Shown here: one piece after another, positions 1-3,547 of the stretch
Numbering within the stretch: position 1 is the first letter of the stretch
Layout: each line of letters opens with the position of its first letter
Assembly: GCA_022567775.1 (NCBI GenBank)
Contig: JADFGH010000166.1
Location: 1-5,756 of the forward strand
Length of the DNA stretch: 5,756 nt
DNA from: Pseudomonadota bacterium
Lineage (GTDB): Bacteria > Pseudomonadota > Gammaproteobacteria > Steroidobacterales > Woeseiaceae
Reading direction: 5' to 3'
Program-made: the position numbers and the translations under genes
The notes under the pieces: model-generated
The model's input: only the letters and a program-made list of their open reading frames with translations
Database searches by the model: none
Told to the model about the DNA's origin: nothing

Positions 1-501
1 CAGGAGATAGGTACGGGCACGATAGCGTACGTTCGCACTCAGATTGCCGACGGTGACCTGGCTCGCCTTGTCGGAGTTAAAGCCGAATTTGACTGAACCC
101 TCGAAACGCTGCCAGATTTTTTCGTCGGTCTCGATCGGCGTGATGCGAACGATTTGTGACATATCGATCTCCTGGATGTTTTCGCCCCGGCCAATGCCGA
201 CCACTCCATCGGTGCCGGTTGCAAAAAGACCCCCAAAGTAGCGGGTGCCTGACGCTAACTCGACCTGCAGTGACTGATTACTTTTTAGCGAGACTATCTC
301 TTCCCACTCTATGGTCACCGTCCCCATGGAGTCGGTGCCATAGCGCAGCGCGCCAAAATCGAGGGACTTGATCTCACCGGTCACAGCATCACCGTTGATC
401 AGCACGACGATGTCTGTTTTGGCGGCCTCAGCGTCGTGGGGCACCCCCAGGGCAAGGAGAATCGTGGCCAGGCAGGCCCACACTGTTTCGGTTTTCTGCA
501 T
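1..501 (-). CDS. DUF481-family outer-membrane protein, 3' part missing (runs off left edge)
   Basis: An open frame of 167 codons runs from ATG at 501 to the window edge with no stop, so only the N-terminal part is visible. It begins MQKTETVWACLATILLALGV and continues to an AEA site near residue 26, a good Sec signal peptide. Residues about 29-75 (VVLINGDAVTGEIKSLDFG, then GTVTIEWEEIVSLKS) match the small N-terminal beta domain that precedes DUF481 barrels (YdiY-like, 'salt-induced outer membrane protein'). From about residue 138 (GSVKFGFNSD...VGNLSANVRYRARTYLL) alternating hydrophobic strands look like the start of the barrel. A Shine-Dalgarno AAGGA lies 8 nt upstream of the ATG. The gene is divergent from msrP and shares a 152-bp control region with it. 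The molecular function of the family is poorly defined; the outer-membrane location is inferred from the family and the signal peptide. Confidence 0.8.
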   Translation of the reverse strand, partial: MQKTETVWACLATILLALGVPHDAEAAKTDIVVLINGDAVTGEIKSLDFGALRYGTDSMGTVTIEWEEIVSLKSNQSLQVELASGTRYFGGLFATGTDGVVGIGRGENIQEIDMSQIVRITPIETDEKIWQRFEGSVKFGFNSDKASQVTVGNLSANVRYRARTYLL

Positions 502-509
502 CCTTATAT

Positions 510-514
510 TCCTT
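510..514 (-). promoter_or_regulatory. Ribosome binding site of the DUF481 gene
   Basis: On the minus strand AAGGA is followed by 8 nt and then the ATG at 501. This supports the chosen start, which also places a signal peptide directly at the N-terminus. Confidence 0.6.
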
Positions 515-527
515 GAAAAACTGCCAT

Positions 528-546
528 CTGCTGCGCTTCGCAGCGG
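528..546. repeat. Short inverted repeat, 6-bp perfect stem with CTT loop
   Basis: GCTGCG (530-535) and CGCAGC (539-544) are perfect complements around CTT. One wobble pair and one C-G pair extend the stem to 528-546. It lies in the 5' leader side of the DUF481 gene, 27 bp before its start codon. The word GCAGCG (540-545) is also complementary to CGCTGC at 591-596 in the larger hairpin. Confidence 0.5.
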
Positions 547-547
547 C

Positions 548-565
548 GATATTACGAGTAATATC
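548..565. promoter_or_regulatory. Perfect 8-bp palindrome, probable operator
   Basis: GATATTACGAGTAATATC is two perfectly complementary 8-mers around a GA spacer. It is AT-rich in a GC-rich background and sits between divergent genes, as expected for a dimeric repressor or response-regulator site. The half-site ATTACGA recurs at 571-577, 20 bp downstream. The protein that binds is unknown. Confidence 0.5.
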
Positions 566-587
566 CGTTAATTACGACCAGCCAGGC

Positions 588-615
588 GGGCGCTGCAATA
601 TTCGAAGCAGCGCCC
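588..615. repeat. Strong inverted repeat, 9-bp perfect stem
   Basis: GGGCGCTGC (588-596) and GCAGCGCCC (607-615) are perfect complements around the 10-nt loop AATATTCGAA. Neither strand carries a T-run after the stem, so it does not look like an intrinsic terminator. It ends 38 bp before the msrP start and could be an operator or, if transcription starts upstream, a leader hairpin. Confidence 0.6.
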
Positions 616-643
616 CGGTCTGTTAAACTAGGTCCAAACTACC

Positions 644-656
644 GGAGAGAACTTTG
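644..656 (+). promoter_or_regulatory. Ribosome binding site and TTG start of msrP
   Basis: GGAGAG (644-649) precedes TTG at 654-656. No ATG occurs in frame before the twin-arginine motif, and the TTG gives the N-terminus MLIRKPADIRPSEIT, which resembles the usual leader of this family (MLI-x-x-P-x-D-I...SEIT...RR). TTG is therefore preferred despite being a rare start codon. Confidence 0.65.
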
Positions 657-1637
657 CTGATTCGAAAGCCTGCCGATATTCGCCCCTCTGAAATCACGAG
701 CCGGGAGAATTACCTCAACCGCCGAAAATTTATACAGAGCACGGCGCTGGCTGGTAGTTCGCTGATCGCCGGCACGGCGGCCGGCTCCATCGTTCCAGAG
801 GAAAGACGTGCCAGACTGACTGGTGTCGAGACCAGTGAGTTCAGTACCAGCGAAGCACCAAACAGCTACACCGATATTACGACCTACAACAACTACTACG
901 AATTCGGCACGAACAAGGACGACCCGTTCCGCAACTCGCAGGAATTCGAACCGCGCCCCTGGTCGATCACGGTTTCGGGCCACGCGGACAAAACGGGCAC
1001 GTTCAATCTTGAGGACATCGTCAAGCCGCACGTTCTGCAAGAGCGCATTTATCGACTGCGTTGCGTAGAGGCGTGGTCGATGGTCATTCCTTGGGTTGGC
1101 ATCCCGTTGGCTGACGTCATCAAACAATTCGCGCCGCAGTCCGCCGCCAAATACGTCGTCTTTCGCACCTTGAATGACCGGGCAAGAATGCCGGGGCAAC
1201 GCTCGCGGGTACTGCGGTGGCCATATATCGAAGCACTGACTATTGCCGAGGCGGCCAACCCGCTGCCGATACTTGCTGTTGGTCTGTACGGTGAAGTATT
1301 GCCGAACCAGAACGGTGCGCCGATACGCCTGATCGTGCCCTGGAAGTATGGTTTCAAAAGCATCAAGGGCATTGTCAGCATCGATTTCTCAGAGACACGG
1401 CCGAGGACCAGCTGGGAAATTGCGGCGCCGCACGAGTACGGGTTTTACGCGAACGTCAATCCCAACGTTGACCATCCGCGCTGGAGCCAGGCAAGGGAAC
1501 GCCGCATCGGCTCAGCGCCGCAAGGTGCCCTGCAAAGCATTTTCGGTGCAAAAAAACAGCCGACATTGATGTTCAATGGCTATGGCGAGCAGGTCGCCCA
1601 TCTGTATGACGGACTGGATCTCAGAAGAAACTTCTGA
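654..1637 (+). CDS. msrP: Protein-methionine-sulfoxide reductase, catalytic subunit MsrP (YedY)
   Basis: MsrP is a periplasmic molybdopterin enzyme that reduces methionine sulfoxide (both R and S forms) in oxidised envelope proteins, taking electrons from MsrQ. The product is 327 aa, close to the 334 aa of the E. coli protein. A Tat signal is visible: N-R-R-K-F-I-Q at 22-28 followed by a hydrophobic stretch and a TAAG region near 41-44. Family landmarks are YNNYYEFG (78-85), ERIYRLRCVEAWSMVIPW (130-147), with Cys137 as the expected molybdenum-ligand cysteine, QNGAPIRLIVPWKYGFK (219-235), EYGFYANVNPNVDHPRWSQA (261-280), and the C-terminal PTLMFNGY and GLDLRRNF. All key segments are present, so the enzyme should be functional. 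It is the first gene of the plus-strand cluster; msrQ begins 6 nt after its stop. Confidence 0.96.
   Translation: MLIRKPADIRPSEITSRENYLNRRKFIQSTALAGSSLIAGTAAGSIVPEERRARLTGVETSEFSTSEAPNSYTDITTYNNYYEFGTNKDDPFRNSQEFEPRPWSITVSGHADKTGTFNLEDIVKPHVLQERIYRLRCVEAWSMVIPWVGIPLADVIKQFAPQSAAKYVVFRTLNDRARMPGQRSRVLRWPYIEALTIAEAANPLPILAVGLYGEVLPNQNGAPIRLIVPWKYGFKSIKGIVSIDFSETRPRTSWEIAAPHEYGFYANVNPNVDHPRWSQARERRIGSAPQGALQSIFGAKKQPTLMFNGYGEQVAHLYDGLDLRRNF
1621..1637 (+). repeat. Hairpin covering the msrP stop codon
   Basis: TCAGAAGAAACTTCTGA is a perfect 7-bp stem with an AAA loop, and its last three bases are the msrP TGA stop. It lies just upstream of the msrQ start, which has no clear Shine-Dalgarno. It may affect coupling of msrQ translation, or may simply be a chance result of the conserved RRNF-stop codons. 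Confidence 0.4.
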
Positions 1638-1643
1638 CCCGTA

Positions 1644-2294
1644 ATGAATGTCATTCGGCAAATCCGCTTCCTCTGGAAGCCGCTGGTTTTTGTCGCCTGC
1701 CTGATTCCTGCGGCCCTTGTCGTGGGCGACACTTTCGCCATAACAGGGACGCTCGGCGCCAATCCGATTGAAGAGATTCAGGATCGCTTCGGCAACTGGG
1801 CATTGAGATTTATCCTGATCACGCTGGCCGTGACCCCGTTGCGGCAAATCAGTGGCTGGAACTGGCTGGTCCGTTTTCGCCGCATGCTTGGCCTGTTCGC
1901 CTTCTTCTATGTTCTGATGCATTTTCTTACCTGGCTTTTCCTCGACCAGGAACTGTTGCTGTCGGCGATCAGTGAAGACATTTTCGAGCGTCCATTCATC
2001 ACCATCGGGTTCACTGCATTTCTGATTCTGATCGCGATGGCAGCGACGTCTACCACTGCAATACGACGGCGCATGGGCAGGCGCTGGCAGCAACTGCACT
2101 ACGGCATTTACGTCGCCGGAATCCTTGGTGTCTGGCACTACTGGTGGCAGGTCAAACTCGACGCGAGCGACCCTGCAATATATGCAGCACTGCTGGCAGC
2201 ATTGCTTGGCTACCGGCTGTGGCGTCGAAAGCGTAAAGTAGCCGCACAGCCAGAGAGGAATCGCCATGGCAATCGCCGCCTGGAAACGCATTGA
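1644..2294 (+). CDS. msrQ: Haem-binding membrane subunit MsrQ (YedZ) of the methionine-sulfoxide reductase system
   Basis: MsrQ is an inner-membrane b-type haem protein of the ferric-reductase-like transmembrane family. It passes electrons from the quinone pool or a cytosolic flavin reductase to periplasmic MsrP. The 216-aa product (E. coli: 211 aa) has about six hydrophobic segments. Histidines 93 (VLMHF), 152 (QLHYGIY) and 165 (VWHYWW) fall where the haem-ligand histidines of the E. coli protein (about 91, 151, 164) are expected. The start ATG at 1644 is 6 nt after the msrP stop; an in-frame stop lies just upstream, so no earlier start is possible. No good Shine-Dalgarno is visible, which suggests coupling to msrP translation. 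The basic C-terminal tail (RLWRRKRKVAAQPERNRHG...) overlaps the next gene by 29 bp. Confidence 0.95.
   Translation: MNVIRQIRFLWKPLVFVACLIPAALVVGDTFAITGTLGANPIEEIQDRFGNWALRFILITLAVTPLRQISGWNWLVRFRRMLGLFAFFYVLMHFLTWLFLDQELLLSAISEDIFERPFITIGFTAFLILIAMAATSTTAIRRRMGRRWQQLHYGIYVAGILGVWHYWWQVKLDASDPAIYAALLAALLGYRLWRRKRKVAAQPERNRHGNRRLETH
2255..2259 (+). promoter_or_regulatory. Ribosome binding site of the methyltransferase gene, inside msrQ
   Basis: GAGGA lies 6 nt before ATG 2266 and inside the last codons of msrQ. It supports a start that overlaps msrQ by 29 bp and suggests translational coupling of the two genes. Confidence 0.6.
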
Positions 2295-2988
2295 GAAAAC
2301 GCCCGGCTACCAGAAAAAGAAGCGTTTCCTGAAACGATTAATCGGCAAAGAGCTTCGGCTCAGGAACGATATCGATATGCCTGTAATCAAGGATGGCGGC
2401 TGGTGGTTCACGCCGGAGGGTCTCGATGCCGACAGCATCGTTTATTCGCTCGGCGTCGGTGATGACATCGAATTTGATCTGTCCGTGATTGAGAAATACG
2501 GCGTTGAGGTGCATGCGTTCGATCCAACCCCCTCCTCTATCGATATGCTTAAAGGAATGGATCTGCCGCAGCGATTCGAATTTCATCCCTGGGCAGTCAC
2601 TGCCGCCGACGGCAGCCTGACGTTCTACCCGCGCCTGAAAAAGGACGGCACGAAATCCGATGTCATGTATACGCTGATTGCGGAGGAGGAAACCGTCGAT
2701 GATGCAATCGAAGTTCCCGCATACAGCCTGTCGACGATCATCCAGAAACTGGGTCACGAACAAATCGACCTCATGAAAATGGACATCGAGGGCGCCGAGT
2801 ATGAAGTGCTCGACGGTCTGTTGGCATCACCGATCAAACCGACGCAATTGCTGGTCGAATTTCACCACCGTTTTCCCGGAATCGGCCTCGAAAAGACAGC
2901 CGATGTGATAGAGCGTCTGCGCGACGCCGGGTATAAAATCTTCGCAATCTCGGAGACAGGACGCGAAGTGTCCTTTCTGCGCCTATAA
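2266..2988 (+). CDS. FkbM-family SAM-dependent methyltransferase
   Basis: This 240-aa protein without signal peptide or membrane segment is probably a cytoplasmic class I methyltransferase. Motif I is IVYSLGVGDDIEFD (58-71), followed by the acidic end of strand beta-2 in EVHAFDPTPSS (81-91). FkbM proteins usually have a D-x-G-A-N-x-G type loop, so this is the variant SLGVGDD subgroup. FHPWAVTAADGSLTFY (106-121) and the diagnostic IDLMKMDIEGAEYEVLDGLL (167-186) fit FkbM, as does LLVEFHHRF (195-203). A basic N-terminus (residues 7-33) precedes the fold. FkbM enzymes usually O-methylate sugars, glycans or polyketides; the substrate here cannot be inferred. The gene overlaps msrQ by 29 bp and has its own ribosome binding site, so it is very likely co-transcribed with msrPQ, which is not the E. 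coli arrangement. Family call firm, role unknown. Confidence 0.9.
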   Translation: MAIAAWKRIEKTPGYQKKKRFLKRLIGKELRLRNDIDMPVIKDGGWWFTPEGLDADSIVYSLGVGDDIEFDLSVIEKYGVEVHAFDPTPSSIDMLKGMDLPQRFEFHPWAVTAADGSLTFYPRLKKDGTKSDVMYTLIAEEETVDDAIEVPAYSLSTIIQKLGHEQIDLMKMDIEGAEYEVLDGLLASPIKPTQLLVEFHHRFPGIGLEKTADVIERLRDAGYKIFAISETGREVSFLRL

Positions 2989-2989
2989 T
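2984..2989 (+). promoter_or_regulatory. Possible -10 element (TATAAT) before the small lipoprotein gene
   Basis: A perfect TATAAT overlaps the TAA stop of the methyltransferase gene and ends 6 nt before the ATG at 2996. If used, transcription would begin at or very near the ATG, giving a leaderless mRNA. No -35 hexamer and no TG extension are visible, and the match may be due to chance. Confidence 0.25.
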
Positions 2990-2995
2990 CGCGTT

Positions 2996-3226
2996 ATGCA
3001 CTTCTGCCAGGACAGCTTATTCAGGATTTTCGCGGCGGCGGCTATTACATCGCTGCTCTGTGCCTGCGCCAGCTCCGGCGGATTACCACCTCCATTGGAA
3101 TCGCAGAACTGCCCGGGTAACGAGGTGGTCGTATGTCGGGGCGGCACGGTTTCGAAGGCAGGCAGGATAGGCGACCGCGAGCCACGCATTTGTGAATGCC
3201 GGCCACGGGATGAGATTACCTGTTAG
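2996..3226 (+). CDS. Small cysteine-rich lipoprotein, function unknown
   Basis: This 76-aa frame begins 7 nt after the methyltransferase stop. Residues 8-24 (LFRIFAAAAITSLLCAC) form a signal peptide ending in a lipobox-like L-C-A-C, so Cys24 is the likely lipidated residue. The following A-S-S has no Asp at +2, which points to the outer membrane. The mature part of about 53 residues contains five further cysteines (39, 47, 66, 68, 76), the last being the C-terminal residue; CPGNEVVVCRGG and RICECRPRDEITC suggest disulfides or metal binding. No family was recognised. No Shine-Dalgarno is visible, so translation may be coupled to the upstream gene or leaderless. It could be the last gene of the msrPQ cluster. 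The alternative, a chance frame, is made less likely by the well-formed lipoprotein signal and tight spacing. Confidence 0.7.
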   Translation: MHFCQDSLFRIFAAAAITSLLCACASSGGLPPPLESQNCPGNEVVVCRGGTVSKAGRIGDREPRICECRPRDEITC

Positions 3227-3241
3227 GTAGAAAAGGAGTGT

Positions 3242-3258
3242 GCCCGATTTTTCGGGGC
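3242..3258. terminator. Weak hairpin between convergent genes, possible terminator
   Basis: GCCCGA (3242-3247) can pair with TCGGGGC (3252-3258) with one bulged G and a TTTT loop. It sits in the 35-bp gap between the stops of the lipoprotein gene and the convergent DUF4242 gene. On the minus strand an imperfect TCCTTTTCT follows; on the plus strand no T-run follows. It may act as a weak terminator, mainly for the minus-strand unit. Confidence 0.35.
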
Positions 3259-3261
3259 CGA

Positions 3262-3528
3262 CTAGCGAAACATCGAGGGATCGATCTCCATCGAGACTTC
3301 GCTGATCTTGTCGACCGGAATGCCCACCCTCTTTGCATGTTCGTAAATCGCGTCTGTGTCGGGTGCTTCGTATTCGCAATAAACCTTGCCTTCAGCTTCG
3401 GACACGTAGCTCCGAACCCAGACGACACCTTCCATGTCATCAACGACTTTCACCGATAGTTTTCCCACTTCCGCGAGCTGCTCCGGGCTTTCAGGTTTCA
3501 TGTTCCTTTCAATGATGTAACGAGGCAT
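3262..3528 (-). CDS. DUF4242 (SCO4226-type, putative nickel-binding) small protein
   Basis: The 88-aa product starts MPRYIIERNM and contains VVWVRSYVSEAEGKVYCEYE (36-54), APDTDAIYEHAKRVGIPVDK (55-74) and ISEVSMEIDP (75-84). This is the standard layout of DUF4242 proteins, which form ferredoxin-like alpha/beta dimers; Streptomyces SCO4226 is reported to bind nickel. Cys51 and His64 are candidate polar ligands here, but metal binding is not shown by the sequence. The frame is open for 52 more codons upstream, to 3684, inside the neighbouring gene. ATG 3528 is chosen because the conserved domain starts there and a strong AGGGGG precedes it. It lies 19 nt after the stop of the TPR-protein gene on the same strand, so the two probably form an operon. 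The cellular role is unknown. Confidence 0.85.
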   Translation of the reverse strand: MPRYIIERNMKPESPEQLAEVGKLSVKVVDDMEGVVWVRSYVSEAEGKVYCEYEAPDTDAIYEHAKRVGIPVDKISEVSMEIDPSMFR

Positions 3529-3533
3529 TCTTA

Positions 3534-3540
3534 TCCCCCT
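3534..3540 (-). promoter_or_regulatory. Ribosome binding site of the DUF4242 gene
   Basis: On the minus strand AGGGGGA is followed by 5 nt and then the ATG at 3528. It fixes the start of the 88-aa product against the longer open frame and lies between the TPR gene stop and this start. Confidence 0.65.
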
Positions 3541-3547
3541 GGTCAGA

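Larger units (their letters stand above)
502..653. promoter_or_regulatory. Divergent control region between the DUF481 gene and msrP
   Basis: These 152 bp hold no gene and must contain the promoters of both divergent units. Three inverted repeats (528-546, 548-565, 588-615) and two copies of ATTACGA (551-557 and 571-577, exactly 20 bp apart) fill most of it. The best, still weak, msrP promoter candidate is an extended -10 TGTTAAACT at 621-629, which would give a leader of about 18 nt. No convincing -35 hexamer was found for either direction. For the DUF481 gene, the minus-strand TAATAT at 549-554 could be a -10 and would sit inside the central palindrome, so a bound regulator would block it. 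The regulators are not identifiable from the sequence. Confidence 0.55.

Noticed and set aside
548..577. Direct assignment of the palindrome as an HprR (YedW) box
   Set aside because: The ATTAC/GTAAT arms are similar, but the spacing between arms is shorter than in the reported E. coli box, and no hprRS genes are in the window.
588..615. Intrinsic terminator at the 9-bp hairpin
   Set aside because: No T-run follows on either strand and no gene ends nearby; both flanking genes start here.
639..1199. Minus-strand open frame (186 codons) opposite msrP
   Set aside because: Antisense to well-conserved MsrP coding sequence, with no family features and no ribosome binding site noticed.
1512..2291. 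Long minus-strand open frame (259 codons) opposite msrQ
   Set aside because: It lies antisense to a clear msrQ, has no recognisable domain and an unlikely composition rich in Gln, Arg and Cys. It is a shadow of the coding strand.
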